The position numbers and the translations under genes were made by a program. From Lasiosphaeria ovina (taxonomy: Eukaryota; Ascomycota; Sordariomycetes; Sordariales; Lasiosphaeriaceae): a stretch of 64,000 nt of DNA. The notes beneath the pieces were generated by a model. It searched no databases, had not been told where the DNA came from, and worked only from the letters and a program-made list of their open reading frames with translations. The DNA is taken from assembly GCA_033439765.1 (NCBI GenBank), contig JAULSN010000002.1, positions 3,286,001-3,350,000 on the forward strand. Reading direction: 5' to 3'. This document shows, one piece after another, positions 23,301 through 35,323 of this stretch. How positions within the stretch are numbered: the first letter of the stretch is position 1; each line of letters starts with the position of its first letter.

Positions 23301-25957
23301 TTGCAATTGCCGGGAGCCATTTGGGCCAATTACTGGTCTCAGGCCGCGCATTTCTGCCACCGAAATAATGACACTGACCCACGGTCGTCTGCGCCTCACC
23401 TTGGCGGGAGAAGTACCTAGGACTGGTGGAGGGACCATCCCTTAGCACATGCAAAGCGCTTCCATCCCAGGCGAGTTCCTTTACGTATATTCACGACTAG
23501 ATCCCGGGGACGTCACAGAACAGCACGGGCCCGTCTCGTATGCGGGTATAACCTAGGCTCGAAAGCTCTTGGACCCTCGGCTGGCGCGTCTTGACCCCCG
23601 AGTGATTAGTAGTAGTTAGCCTACCTTAGGTAGCAAGCTTAAGCTCGAGACGGGTAGCGTTGGACCCTAAAAGCTATTTTGTGACTGGGATATCCCTTGC
23701 CTTCATTTTTCGGCCGAAATAGTGGAGACGCGCTCCCTCGACTGGCTTCATATCGTTGACCACATTATCGCAGCCAAACTTTCAGCGGCATTCTGTCGAG
23801 ATAGGTAGAATGTAGCGCGCAAAGGTAAACTTCAAGTCGTTGCTAATAACGTCTAAGGGCAAAACATATAAAAGGACGTTGGCAAGTTCCCAACGTGTAT
23901 TCATAGTTTGGCCTGACGCGCTTCCCGTTCCGACATTTCAAAGTCAATCAGTCTCGTTCTGAGGATGGGGCAAAAACGGATGACATTAAACTCGACTGGC
24001 GCGCCGAACTCGAACCGGAGCAGCCCCTTCAGCCTTGATATAGACTCCAATAAACGAGTACTGTAGCATGCAAGCAACACAATTCAATCCCGGAATCTGA
24101 AAAAGAGATTGTGGGGGTCTCAAATGTCCTGTGCAGGAAGCGCTCAATGAGTAGGTGGCTATGATAGGCCATCGTCCCCCACCCCCCCTTCTCTCTTACC
24201 CCGGCTCTGAGCCGCAAGGGTGTCTTGCAAACGTCCGTCAGTTAGGCCGATCGAGATGCACCCGACCCGGGGAACTCGACACGTCCGTCACGGCCCAGAG
24301 ATGGTGCCATCTACGGCCCCTCCTTCTTCGTTTCCGGGGAACTAGACGGAGTATACGCCCCTGAGAAAACCCCAAAATACAAAATAGCCATGTGCTTTTT
24401 TGTTATCCAGAGGTGTTCTGCAAAACCAGACTGCAATCCTCACCAGGCGGATGACTCGGGACAAGTCACGGCTATTAAAAGCAGCGTGATTGAAGCAAAC
24501 CACTGCCACTTTCTGAGCTTTGGGATTAATCACAAGTAGCAAACCCGTGATTACGTTCTTTCAGTCGTTCATTCGCCGTGCTTGTGAGGTAACCAATGTC
24601 CTGATGCATCGGTTCCTAACGGCCAATGCATTCGTGTTATCCAAAGAAGTTGTGCCAGTTGTTATGGTTGTCGCCGTGGCCATCCAGGCCAACAACAGAT
24701 ATGCCGACACGTCCCCTTCCAGCAACATAGATTTCCCAGAACAGTTTAGCATCCTCGATGGCTTGGCGGTGGGTGATGGGGCCGGTTTGTGAATTCATAG
24801 GTGAGTTAGCTGCCGTCGCGGACCTCTGCCGCTGCACGAACATGCCCACTTTAACTGGGCCGGAGGCCTGGACCCTTGTGCTAGTGACTGTCTCCACACA
24901 GCCCAAACAATTAATGAGGTAGTTAGTACCCGCATGCCTTTGGTATGACACGCTGCGTGCTGGGACTGTAGAATTGGCCGAGGACTGTGGCTGTCTTCGG
25001 CTTTTGCGAGCTCAGCTGCGGGTGAAGTGGAAGTGATGGGAACGCCGAGCAAGGACGCAATATGGGTGGAGGTGGAACCTTCCCTTCGGGAGGTGTGTCT
25101 AGAGTGACCTCTGCCCGCCGTTTGGACCCCAAGTCTGCGAGATTGTTTGGAAGCTTTGGGTGAGAGGCAAGCACGGCTGCCTACGGGACACTCGAAGCTT
25201 AGCCATTGAAAGCCACAGCGCCAAATAGGTACCCAGGTACCAGAAGACACAGGGCAGGTGCTAGAACCGAGCCGGTTATCCATAGCGGATATGTGGCTTA
25301 CTTAAAGTTCGATCGAGCAGTATCCGGGCTGGTGTGGTCTCTCCGCAGACGGCGGAAGCGTTCGCAGTTCATGTCTTGTCTTATAAAGGTACCACCGCTG
25401 CCTAGCCAGTCTTTACTTTAGACTTCGCGGTAAGCCAAGGTTGATGGGAGGCATATCCATCAACGTGCTTGAAAAACGCTACCCGACCCGCTGTGTTAAA
25501 TGTCAGAGGCGAGACCGAACACGAATTGGTAGGTATATAAGAAGCAGCAGAGTCCTCCTCCTTAATGCAAAGAGAAGACGATTCAACGACTATTTCTTCA
25601 GAACCAACAGACCATTAGACGAAGAGGGTATTCGGGGTGACAAAGCTTGGCTGCTCCGTCGCTCCTTCTTCGACTACTCGACTCGACTCGACTCGGCTCG
25701 TCCTCGAACCAGTTACCGTTGCTCCCGCCATCTGCATTGCTCCTGCCGCTACAGGCTCAGGCTCTGGTACGGCCATGGCCCCTTCCCCCAAGCTTTACGA
25801 CCTAATTACTTTACTTCTCTGCTTTGCGTTACTTGCATTACATCTCACTAACCTCGCTACCGTCTTTCTCCTTTTGCAGCAAGTACCATCAGCAACACAA
25901 CCTACTTTTAATAGCAACACCACCATCCACACACCGTCCACACCAACAGTCGCTATC
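20391..25957. other. Long gene-poor region upstream of the WOPR gene
   Basis: About 5.5 kb without a gene I can support. Frames of 90-160 codons occur but match nothing. Noted inside: TACCTAGGTA near 21017 and TACCTAGGA near 23414, a G-rich run near 21394-21415, a 19-bp tandem repeat at 23200 (separate entry), and a likely 5' leader intron at about 25767-25879. That intron has donor GTACGG, branch CACTAAC and a pyrimidine tract ending in TTTTGCAG, just upstream of the WOPR start. Much of this may be an extended regulatory region. Confidence 0.5.
23200..23270. repeat. 19-bp minisatellite, three full copies and a partial
   Basis: The unit CACAGCCGAGCAGGCCAAG occurs at 23200-23218, 23219-23237 and 23238-23256 with no mismatch. 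A fourth, decayed partial copy starts at 23257. No gene is seen around it. Confidence 0.9.
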
Positions 25958-27301
25958 ATGCCGACTAGCGGCCAGGGGCCCATGGACCTGGAGCCAACAT
26001 GGATCGGGTACGTTGCCACGACAATGGACGCCCTCATTCTCTTCCAATTAAGCCTCAATGGTCCTCTATTCCACGTTCCGCGCCGACCTCACGACCGAGA
26101 GCGTGCCGGATTGATCGTGAGCGGCAACACGTTCATCTACGAGGAGCAGGCATCGGGCATAAAGAGGTGGACGGATGGGTTTAACTGGAGTCCAAGCCGC
26201 ATCCTGGGGAATTTCCTCATATACCGCGAGTTGGAGAAGCCATTCGCGCCGGGCGAGAAGAAGAGGGCGATGAAGAAGAACAGGAACGGCATCACCAAGC
26301 CGGCGGACAGGCTGACACAGCGGAACGTGCCCAACAACCTATTCGGCGACGGGCGTGTCTTGAACGGGACCGAGCTGCCGACCCTGTCCCAGACCCACCC
26401 CGACCTTGATCGCGGCTTGGTCGGCTCCCTCGTCGACTCGTATCCCTTCAAGGAGAAAGGGCTGATCAAGAAGACGATCAGCATTGCCTGGCGAGGAATC
26501 CCTCACCATCTGGTATCTTACTACAACATTGATGATGTCAAGAGCGGCAAACTGTTGCCAATATCGCAGATGGAGGAGTACAGGAACGTTATGCCATGCA
26601 CCGAACTTCTAGAGAGCCAGAACTTCCGGGTCCCCCTTGACCATGAAGAAATGCAATACGGGGCTGGTCGGGGTCTGCCGACGCCGTTCGACGGAATGAT
26701 GGAGGGTTGGGAGCCGCAACAGGTTATGGGAGGCATGGGAGGCATGGGAGGCATGTCACCGCATTACCAGCAGCACCAGCCCGACAAGGCCAATGGTCAT
26801 CACCAATCCCATCACCAGTACATACCCATGCCGCACTCGCAGCTGCCTCAATACAACCAGCCCTACCACAACCAACCCCAGATGCACCAGTCTCAGCACC
26901 AGATGCACCAGATGCACCAGCACCAGCACCAGCACCAGCACGGGTTGACCAACCTAAACAGCTACGCGCCATATGATGGCAGCGTGTGGTCCAATGGGCC
27001 AGGACGTCACGCCTCGGTATCGGCCCTTAGAGGAGAATCCAGGCCAGAGTTCTCGGCACCAGCAACCATCGATCATCCTTCAAGACGATCGTCAATACCC
27101 TTCAGCTACGCAGGGAAACCCCAAGCCTTTACGGGGCAACACCTGTCACTCACGGGGCAGCGATCAGGTCCTACGAGTCAACAACCAGGATCCATGGGCC
27201 AACAACTAGCCGCGGATCTCGACGATGCTGATCTCGACAATCCTGGTCTTGGCAATGCTGACCTCGACCCTAATGGTCACTCTTACTATTTTACTAATTA
27301 G
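25958..27301 (+). CDS. WOPR-domain transcriptional regulator (Wor1/Ryp1/Sge1 type)
   Basis: DNA-binding regulator of the fungal WOPR family, whose members control morphology, conidiation, effector expression or secondary metabolism. The protein is 447 residues from the ATG at 25958. The two-part WOPR box covers about residues 12-115 (EPTWIGY, HVPRRPHDRERAGL, FIYEEQASGIKRWTDGFNW, SPSRILGNFLIYRELEKPF, PGEKKRAMKK) and about 155-220 (LVGSLVDSYPFKEKGLIKKT, PHHLVSYYN). The C-terminal half is disordered and rich in His, Gln, Met and Gly, with GGM repeats near 26730. Frames upstream stay open (in-frame ATGs at 25637 and 25775), but the DNA just before 25880 looks like an intron end, so I start at 25958. 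Several box residues differ from those I recall for Sge1/Ryp1 (LFQLSLNG rather than LFEACLSG), which suggests a diverged member. Confidence 0.88.
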   Translation: MPTSGQGPMDLEPTWIGYVATTMDALILFQLSLNGPLFHVPRRPHDRERAGLIVSGNTFIYEEQASGIKRWTDGFNWSPSRILGNFLIYRELEKPFAPGEKKRAMKKNRNGITKPADRLTQRNVPNNLFGDGRVLNGTELPTLSQTHPDLDRGLVGSLVDSYPFKEKGLIKKTISIAWRGIPHHLVSYYNIDDVKSGKLLPISQMEEYRNVMPCTELLESQNFRVPLDHEEMQYGAGRGLPTPFDGMMEGWEPQQVMGGMGGMGGMSPHYQQHQPDKANGHHQSHHQYIPMPHSQLPQYNQPYHNQPQMHQSQHQMHQMHQHQHQHQHGLTNLNSYAPYDGSVWSNGPGRHASVSALRGESRPEFSAPATIDHPSRRSSIPFSYAGKPQAFTGQHLSLTGQRSGPTSQQPGSMGQQLAADLDDADLDNPGLGNADLDPNGHSYYFTN

Positions 27302-28870
27302 GACGTCTTGTTTTCTAGCTGCTTAGCTATCTGATTTCGGGTTTGGGTTATTGGGAATTCCAAGCGAGTACGGCGTATATTTGTAGGAATTAGCGACAAT
27401 GGGGCCATATTTTGCTTTCATCCGGCTACTCACAGCCTGCTTGTCCTGTCCCATACCTAAGAATTGCTTCCTAGCAAACAATCATGCTTTCCTCTGGCTG
27501 GCAATCTTGCCAGCAATCTTGCCGCATTTCTTCTCTTGTTTCAATTTTTATCTCGTTTCCGGTTGGTTATTCAACACTGGTGGTCGCGGCGTATCATTGT
27601 GTTGGGACTAAATCAGATGATTGGCTGAGATCCGTGATTTGGGATTGGTGGTCCGAGCTTCATCGGTGCGGTCTGTCGCATCACCATTTGAAGGGCACCT
27701 ACAAGATTTTGTCGATTGATAGAAGCGTTGCTGCTGGGATAAGACATCAAATAATTTTATTCTACATCTTGCGCGCGTTAAATCTATGGGAACCAATTGG
27801 ATATGGCACCAAAGATACGTACACCTTAGAACGTGGGCTCCGTTGGGTGTCGTCTGGTGAATCGTCGCCTCCTGATTCGTGAGTTTGGAAAATCCGGGCC
27901 GGTGCTCTTGGCGGCCGCCTGTCCCAACGGGCTTGGGGTTGGTTTGGGCCGGCTTGGCAGGTCGGAACGATGCCGTCACTTGGGGGGGGGGAGGATGGGC
28001 TTGTGCGGCTTGACCCTGGTGCATGCGGCGGGTGAGTACTATGTACACTAGGTGCACAACTGGCGCGGCTCCACTTCTTCCGACGTGCCGACCATCGCCG
28101 TTGCTCCAATTAAAACGCGCCCCAGAAATTTCCCATCGTCGTCGCCTTGCATCAGTTCATCTGTCTGCCTGCTTTGCGTGCGTGCGTGCACACACACACA
28201 CCCGACTGCCGTGACGCCGTGCGCAATATCGTTTCGCTTGCTAAGGCGCCGTCAATTAAAGCTGCAGAGATACGGGCTAGATTACGAATACAGATTCTTC
28301 TTCTCTCTCTTTTCCCCGCTTTTCTACTGGCCCCCGCTGGAGTCATTTGCGGCGGCGGCCGCAGCAGCAGCACAGCGACACAGTCTGGACGCGGCCGAGG
28401 TGAAAGGGGCGCGTGAGGTGACGTGACGTAGTCGTGGGTGTGGGTGTGTGTGAGTGAGAGGGTACAAGGTGTAGGTATCAAACCCAACTCAACCCTCAGT
28501 GTCTGCGATATTTTGCATCTGTGCCTCATTCCGTCCCGTCTCTCGGACAAGGAGTGTGTGTCGAGAGATGTTGCTTGCTGATTCCATGCTTTCTAGGAAC
28601 CACGCGGGTTCTGCCGGTTTTGCAGGTTCTGCAGCCAGAGAGAACCCCCTTGGCTTAACTCCTCTCCTGCATCTCGACAAAATAGCCAAACTATCTGGAC
28701 AGGAGAGTCATTGGCCCCGCCCACCTGCTAGGACCTGTCTGGTCTATCCGGGCCTCATCTGCCTGCGTACCGAGGCGAGACGGTGAGGTACCGCTGAACG
28801 AGCACATCGGGGGCTCGGAAGAGGATCCGATAGAGTTCAGGCCAGCCCCCACCTCCCTTCCGTCGTAGCA
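27302..28870. other. Intergenic region
   Basis: About 1.6 kb between the WOPR gene and the cardiolipin synthase gene. It includes CA and GT dinucleotide-rich patches (near 28190 and 28430) and GCGGCG/CAG repeats near 28350-28375. The 132-149 codon frames here are low-complexity and overlap on both strands. No gene is supported. Confidence 0.5.
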
Positions 28871-30322
28871 ATGCCTCCGCCTTTCACGTCGCTAGGGCTG
28901 AACGGCTGCAGCCCTACCGGCGCCCTGCTTCGTCCTGGGCCGCGTCGTCAACTGCTGCTGCTGCTGCTGCCAAACAAGGCGGCATGTTGCCGTCGCGAGG
29001 CCCACTTCTCTGCTTCTGCCCGTTTTCCCACAAAGGAGGCAAGGCAACGTCGGGCACTCTCATCATTTGCTGGCACGGGCGCCGTCCAACGAGCATGTGG
29101 TGTCATTCATGGGCATCGGGGGTCGCTCAAGCGGCCAACCCGCCCAGCAACGCACCAGCCACAATCCCATCTGCAACTCCTGCAGGTCCAGGCCAGGCAT
29201 TTTGCCGTCACGAGGAGATCGAGGGCCCAGAACTCCGAGGATCCATTGTATGATGACCCTTTCTTGTCATTGGCTTTCTTCCCCGACGGACAGCCCTTCC
29301 CTCACCTGCCACTCCCAAAACTGGACCCGTGGTAACAAACATGGCTGTCTTTCCTGTTCAACTGCCGCTTGTCCCGGTAATGATGCTAACATGTTGCCCG
29401 ATGTAGACCGGGGTCTTCGCACAAGAACAATGATGTACCAGAGCCGCGTCGCGGCATCATCAACAAGGTGCTGCCATCGTTGGCCAGGAAGGCGATCAGT
29501 CGCGAAAATATCTACACCATCCCCAACTGGCTGACAGCCTCGCGACTAGTGGCTGCGCCGTTCGTCGGCTACTGCATCCTGCACGACCACCATGCCTGGG
29601 CGCTCGGCCTGTTTGCTTACGCCGGCATCACCGACCTGCTCGACGGGTGGATCGCCCGCAGGTGGAACCTCGGCACCGTCGTCGGCACTGTCATCGACCC
29701 CATGGCTGACAAGATTCTCATGACAGTGCTGACGGTGGCACTGGCCACCAAGGGCGCCCTACCAATCTGGCTTGCCGGACTGATTCTCGGCCGCGACGTT
29801 GCCCTCGGCATCGCCGCCATCTACTACCGATGGATCTCGCTGCCGCCGCCCAAGACCATGGCGCGCTATTGGGACTTCTCCCTGCCCTCTGCCGAGGTTC
29901 GGCCTACCACCATCAGCAAGTACAACACGGCCCTGCAGCTCGGGCTCATGGGTCTGACGACTGTCGCTCCCGTGGTGCCCTCGCTGGATCTGGGCACACC
30001 GCTGGGCGTGATGCAGTAAGTGTCCCTCTCATTTCTGCTCCAGTCCTATTCTTCGAAGCAATTCTCATCAATACTTCATTTCCTGCTCCCTTAATATTGC
30101 CAGCTCATGTTCTCCTTCCTATACTGTTGCCCTCTTTCCCTCCATCAGCGCTGGAAAGTGAACTCGACGCCGCCCATACTTACTGATTGGCATTTTAGAT
30201 ACGTAGTTGCCGTGACTACCGTCTGGAGTGGCGCTAGCTATGTCTACAGCAAAGATGCCGTCAAGATCCTCTCGCAGCCACAACAAGGTGAGGCTGAAGA
30301 GAACGAGCAGACCAAGAAGTGA
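28871..30322 (+). CDS. CRD1: Cardiolipin synthase (mitochondrial)
   Basis: Transfers a phosphatidyl group from CDP-diacylglycerol to phosphatidylglycerol in the mitochondrial inner membrane. Three exons, 28871-29247, 29407-30015 and 30199-30322, give 369 residues. The N-terminal 120 residues are Arg/Ala/Ser-rich with almost no acidic residues at first, as expected of a matrix-targeting presequence. The catalytic CDP-alcohol phosphotransferase signature DG-x2-AR-x8-G-x3-D-x3-D is complete at about residues 202-226 (LLDGWIARRW, then VGTVIDPMADK). Several hydrophobic helices follow. The first intron uses donor GTATGA and ends GATGTAG after a GCTAAC branch. It is the least certain junction because the linker there is poorly conserved. 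Confidence 0.9.
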
Positions 30323-30563
30323 AGAGTCGGTGCCTGTGCAAGATACTCCGGACCCCTTGGATTTGCGGTGCCCTTGTCGCTACTGTCACGCTGCTTCCTC
30401 TAACCAGCTGGCAGGGGACGAGGAGTTGCCTGTATAATTATGCCACTACAGAACTCGGGTAGGGTAAGATGGAGCATATGTGACAACTCATTAGCGCGTG
30501 TAACACCACCAAAATAGCATGCATGGATAGCGAGCATTGTATAAAGAGAGCGTGTATTATTTA
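30323..30563. other. 3' region of CRD1
   Basis: Short stretch between the cardiolipin synthase stop and the left end of the TIR element. It is AT-rich toward the right. No feature is seen. Confidence 0.5.
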
Positions 30564-31262
30564 TAAAGAGGATTAATCGGGTCACCCACCCCTAACTGTA
30601 ATACCACCCACCTCCCCACCTGGGCAGCTGTATCCGGAAACACGTTTTTTTAGCAGTAAAATCGGTGCTTCTGGATACTGGGCCCCATACGTAGATTTTT
30701 GTCCTTCCACATACCGGGCAAATCAACCGAGTGCTAATGATGCCTGAAAACGACCGGCCGGGAAAAGGCGATAAATTCGGTGCAAACCAGGGTATTGAGC
30801 TGGCTATTAGCCATTTTGCATGCAGTCAAGTACATGTAGCAGATCGGACAGAGTAGTGATGTTATTTGTGGTGTTGAGCCTGTTAGGGTGCATGTCAACA
30901 TGCGCGCATTGCTCCTGCCCACGAAAATTTGTCATATACGGTGTAGTTCATGGCGTTGAGCTGGCAGTTGGCAACAAGCTAAAATGGCCCAAGTTGTATA
31001 TGGTGGTGGATGCATGTATGTAAAGCAGGTTGAATAGAGTGGTGATGTTATTTGTGGTGTCGAGCCTGTCAACCAGGCTCGCTCTGTTGACTGGCCCTGA
31101 GAAAATCTACACATGGGGGCTGCATCAAAAAGTACTGGATTTACCGCTGAAAGGGCCGTCAGTCGATAGCAGCTGCCACGGTGGGTTTTCTATGGGGGGG
31201 GGGGGGGGGGGGGGGTAGGTGGCATTACAGTTAGGGGTGGGTGCGCCGATTAATCCTCTCGA
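30564..31262. mobile_element. MITE-like element with long imperfect terminal inverted repeats
   Basis: The ends are inverted copies. GAGGATTAATCGG at 30568-30580 and the following CACCCACCCCTAACTGTAAT reappear in reverse complement at 31219-31258. Homology continues, weaker, past 100 bp: a CCCCATACGTAGATTTT patch on the left matches a CCCCATGTGTAGATTTT patch in reverse on the right. TA dinucleotides flank both ends (30562-30563 and 31263-31264), as in Tc1/mariner-type insertions. The inside holds a diverged direct duplication: GTGATGTTATTTGTGGTGT occurs near 30856 and again near 31041. A G22 run lies inside the right arm at 31194-31215. There is no coding capacity, so it would be non-autonomous. 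Confidence 0.75.
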
Positions 31263-32345
31263 TAAAAGGCGGTTCGGCCAGACATGTATATCGTGCTCAT
31301 TGGTTGCATGTGTTGGTTGGAACTTATAATTAAGTATTCGTGACCGTTGTCAAGCTAAGCTTGTGAATCATCAATGAAGAACGTGGTCGCGTGGTGACGG
31401 TGCGTGTGTATCTCACTTCCTTTAATCTACTTCTTATGCTTCGACAGTCCTCGTGTAGAATAAGATAACTGACTGGCGCACTCGGGTGTTCTCGATGGTT
31501 GCCGTTTCTCGCTCGGTGGAACACAGTACACTTATGGTTCCTGGTTACTGTCTTTTACTGTGTCTTCACATACTTCCAACGGCCAAGATGAGCTCACGTT
31601 TCCTTGGTTAATAGCAACGGTGGCTGCCAAGATCAGAGCAGGTAGGGAGGCCGTTATATCTCTATCTTGCCATGTGAGTCTGCCAAGAACTTTATCCCGC
31701 CGCGCGCTTAGGTTTTGTGTGAGGTTGTTTTTATTGACAGGTTGCTGTGGTGATGGTCCAACCCCTTTTTAGACGGTAACGACGTCTCTCACAGCACGAG
31801 GAATCTATACCTGTCTAGCCTACAAACTCAGACCCTGGATCGTGTGCTACTTACAAAATATTCAGAGCCGCACATGAGTATACAATTAATTCACAATCAA
31901 CATGCTCAATCTTAGTTTCTAGACACAGGTTTGGCAGTCTCAGCTGTTCAGACCTTCACGCTGCACGACTGACGACAGCGATCTCTGGCTTAGTGCTGCG
32001 GTGACGAACGAGAAAAACAGCACGACAAATACTGACATGGAGAATAATCATGGATAAAAGCAATTTCTTTTCGACATAGATACACAAGGAAATAGAAAAG
32101 CCCGAAGAAAGACGAGCATAAGTAGATAAATACAAGATGTGGGATAAAATACACCGGGCGCCGCCAACCGCAATCATCTAGATACCGACCGCTCTCCGTC
32201 TAAAAATGTTCCCGCCGAGATTACCCAATACACAGCGCAGCCGTCTGTTTTTGATTTTGTATATACAGTGCAGTCCCCAGATCCAACTCTGAGCGACACG
32301 CATTCCATTCACTAAAATGTCAAAGTCGCAACCACGACATCTGTT
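31263..32345. other. Intergenic region downstream of MTO1
   Basis: About 1.1 kb, AT-rich, between the TIR element and the MTO1 stop codon. It includes the MTO1 3' region. No coding frame is convincing. Confidence 0.5.
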
Positions 32346-34587
32346 TTACAGGGCGGCGACCCTGGACTGGGCGTCCAGGGCGGCGAGGTCCTGGTCGCCT
32401 CCGGCGGCAGCGGTCAGGGCGGCGAGGTCGGCGTCATCGCGGCCGCGGCCGCCGCGGCTTCCGCGGGTGACGTGGCGGAGCAGGACGAGGGAGCCGGCGG
32501 GGGTCATGGACTCGAGGCGGCGGGCCTGGGCGAGGGTCTCGGGGCGGGCGGTGCGGAGCACCTCCTTCTCGGAGTGCGACAGGCCGTCGATGGTGTCGTA
32601 GTCGAGGTCGAGGGGCAGGCCCAGGGCCTCGTCGCGCTCCAGGCGCTCGTGCTGGGCCTCGTGCTGGCGGACGTAGGGCGCGTAGGCCGACTCGACGCTG
32701 ATGCGCTCGAACAGGAGCGTCGGGAATTTGCCGATGCCCGGGACGAGAGCGTTCAGCTTCTGGAGGATGTCCGCCATGTTGTGCTCCGGGCTGGCCATGA
32801 AGGCCATGGTCAGGGCCTCGAGCCCGTTGCGCATGCGGGAGTCGGAGCGTACGTGGATCCTAGCCGCCTGCAGCGTCTGCGCGCTGTGCCGCGATGACTG
32901 GAGCAGGTCGAGCAGCTCGCCCACCTGCTCGCGCTGGTCCTCGAAGTGGCGCCAGCGCACGTCGCCGACGACGCCCCAGGAGCGGCCGAGGGCCGTCAGG
33001 CGCGTGTCGGCGTTGTCGGAGCGGGCCGTCATGCGGAACTCGCTGCGCGACGTGAACATGCGGTACGGCTCCGACACGCCCTTGGTGACGAGGTCGTCGA
33101 TCATGATGCCGATGTAGGCGTCGGCGCGGCTGAGGCGGATGCCCGGCAGGCCGAGGGCGGCGCGGCCGGCGTTGATGCCCGCCACGATGCCCTGACCGGC
33201 CGCCTCCTCGTAGCCCGTGGTGCCGTTGATCTGCCCCGCCAGGAACAGGCCCCGGATGAGCTTGGTCTCGAGCGTGCGCTTGAGGCTGCGCGGGTCCACG
33301 TAGTCGTACTCGACGCCGTAGCCGGGCTGCAGCATGACCACGTCCTCGAGGCCCGCGATGGTGCGCAGCGCCCGCTCCTGCGCCTCGGCCGGTATTGTCA
33401 TGCTCAGGCCGTTGGGGTAGACGACGTCGTTGTCGTAGCCTTCGGGCTCGAGCCAGACGATGTGCTTCTCGCGGTCGGCAAAGCGTATGATCTTGGACTC
33501 GAGCGAGGGGCAGTACCGGGGCCCCCTGACCGTCTCGCGGATGTGGATGGTCTTCTCGAGATTATCCCGCACAATCTGGTGCGTAGCCGCGTTGGTGTAG
33601 GTGGAAAAGCAAGATAGCTGCTTCGTTGCGGCAACGGTGCTGTTCAGATAGCTGAAGGGGATCGGCGGATCATCGCCAAGCTGCTCGTCCAGCGTGTGCA
33701 GCTTGATGCTCTTCCTGTCGAGGCGCGGCGGCGTGCCCGTCTTCAACCTCCCGAGCTGGAAACCGGCGTCTTTGAGCGACTTGCTGAGGCCAAAAGTGGC
33801 ATCCTCGCCAATGCGCCCGGCCGGGTACACTTCGAGGCCGATGTGTATCTCGCCGCTGAGAAAGGTGCCGGTTGTGATGACGACCTGGCTGGTGGGCAGC
33901 ACCTCGCCCGACTCGAGGCGGACACCGGCGATCTTGGTCTTGGCCGGGTTGGCAGCGTCGTCGTTGTCGGCGAGGACAATGTCGGAGACCTTGCCGAGTA
34001 CGACGGAGAGGTTGGGGTACGACTCGAGCTCGTCGCGCATGTGCTTCTTGTAGAGGGCGCGGTCGATCTGGGCGCGGGGGCCCCAGACGGCGGGCCCCTT
34101 GCTGCGGTTCAGCACGCGGAACTGGACGCCGGCCTTGTCGATGATGCGGCCGGCCAGCCCGTCGAGAGCGTCAATCTCGCGGAGGATGGTGCCCTTGCCG
34201 ATGCCGCCGAAGCTGGGGTTGCACGAGCAGGTGCCCAGGTTGTCGACGTCGGGCGTGATCAGGGCCGTCTTCGCACCAGCCCGGGCTGCCGCTGCGCACG
34301 CCTCGGCTCCCGCATGGCCTCCGCCCACGACAATAACATCGAACGGCCTATTGTTGGTTGGTAAAGAAGGCGAGGTTAGTCGCAGAGGCCAATGGGATCT
34401 CCATATACTTTATTTCATTTTTTTATTTCTTCTGTCTTATTGCTTACCTCGAGTCGGCGCCAACCGTGGCAAAGGCCCTCGTCGCCCTACTACCTCTGTC
34501 GTGTCCAATTGCGCCCGAAAGGCGGGCGCATGGCCGAATTGGCCGTCCAAAGAGGCCCTTGGGCAGACGGAGAATTGCCGTCGTCAT
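32346..34587 (-). CDS. MTO1: Mitochondrial tRNA uridine-34 modification enzyme MTO1 (GidA/MnmG family)
   Basis: FAD enzyme that, with Mss1 (MnmE), installs the carboxymethylaminomethyl group on wobble uridine of mitochondrial tRNAs. Two exons, 34448-34587 and 32346-34347, with a 100-nt intron, give 713 residues. The first exon codes an Arg-rich presequence ([19 protein letters not shown]). The FAD-binding Rossmann motif [17 protein letters not shown] straddles the junction and confirms it. Other family motifs are [57 protein letters not shown], and the C-terminal helical domain with [15 protein letters not shown]. The last 25 residues are an Ala/Asp-rich tail beyond the usual end. Confidence 0.96.
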
Positions 34588-35323
34588 GGCTAGTCGAGAG
34601 GGGTTGTGCCCTCCTCGGCCAAAATGCTGAAAATGGTCCCTAGGCTGGGGTGGGTTGGGAATTCGCGATCGTATCGATGTGAGCGGGTCGCGAAATAATT
34701 TGTCGCCAGACTCGGCGATAAGAAATGACAGCGCCGTGACGAGCAAAGCGCACCGCGCTATCGGCACCCCACCGCCGCACCTCTATCGCCTTGGAACACC
34801 TGCACTTTAGCACCAACTGCCCTGTACGAGAACGGCTTTGCGCCTGGGCTGTCTCGAAGCTCAGCTCTAGGAATAGGGTTGAGTTTTAATTGGCACCTTA
34901 CCCACGAGTTTCGTTTTTTTTTTTTGACGAGAGGAATTGCGTTCATGCGTAGGCAAGTGGTAGCCTTGGAAACTTTGGGATGCAACCCCTGGAAGAACAC
35001 CACAACTTGATCACACACCCGGCTTGCCGATATCCTGTTGACAAAGTGGAATTGCTTGGTATCATGAAGAGAATATCCAACACCGCTGTTTTGTACAAAT
35101 ATGGACGGTTGTGATCGACCCAGCGTCGACGCGTCGACTGGCCCAAATCCCGACTGCTACTAGTAATATACAGCACAACCTCCTCGCACCCAACCGGCTC
35201 AATTGCTCAACACCCGTTCACACTCCCCAAGGAGAATATGAGAGAGAGAGTGAGATGCGTGGCGCTTCAGAGCACGCCCGCATCAAAGCGAAGCAGTGGC
35301 GCTCTAGGCCTCCCGCCATCGCT
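34588..35323. other. Intergenic region between MTO1 and RIM1
   Basis: About 740 bp holding the MTO1 promoter and the RIM1 3' region (both leftward). A 10-bp T run at about 34915-34924 and GA repeats near 35240-35252 are visible. No gene is seen. Confidence 0.5.

Noticed and set aside
25637..25957. N-terminal extension of the WOPR protein with a hydrophobic, membrane-like stretch
   Set aside because: The Leu/Phe-rich stretch is the translation of a pyrimidine-rich intron end (CACTAAC branch, then TTTTGCAG), with a GTACGG donor at 25767. It is most likely a 5' leader intron, not a membrane anchor.
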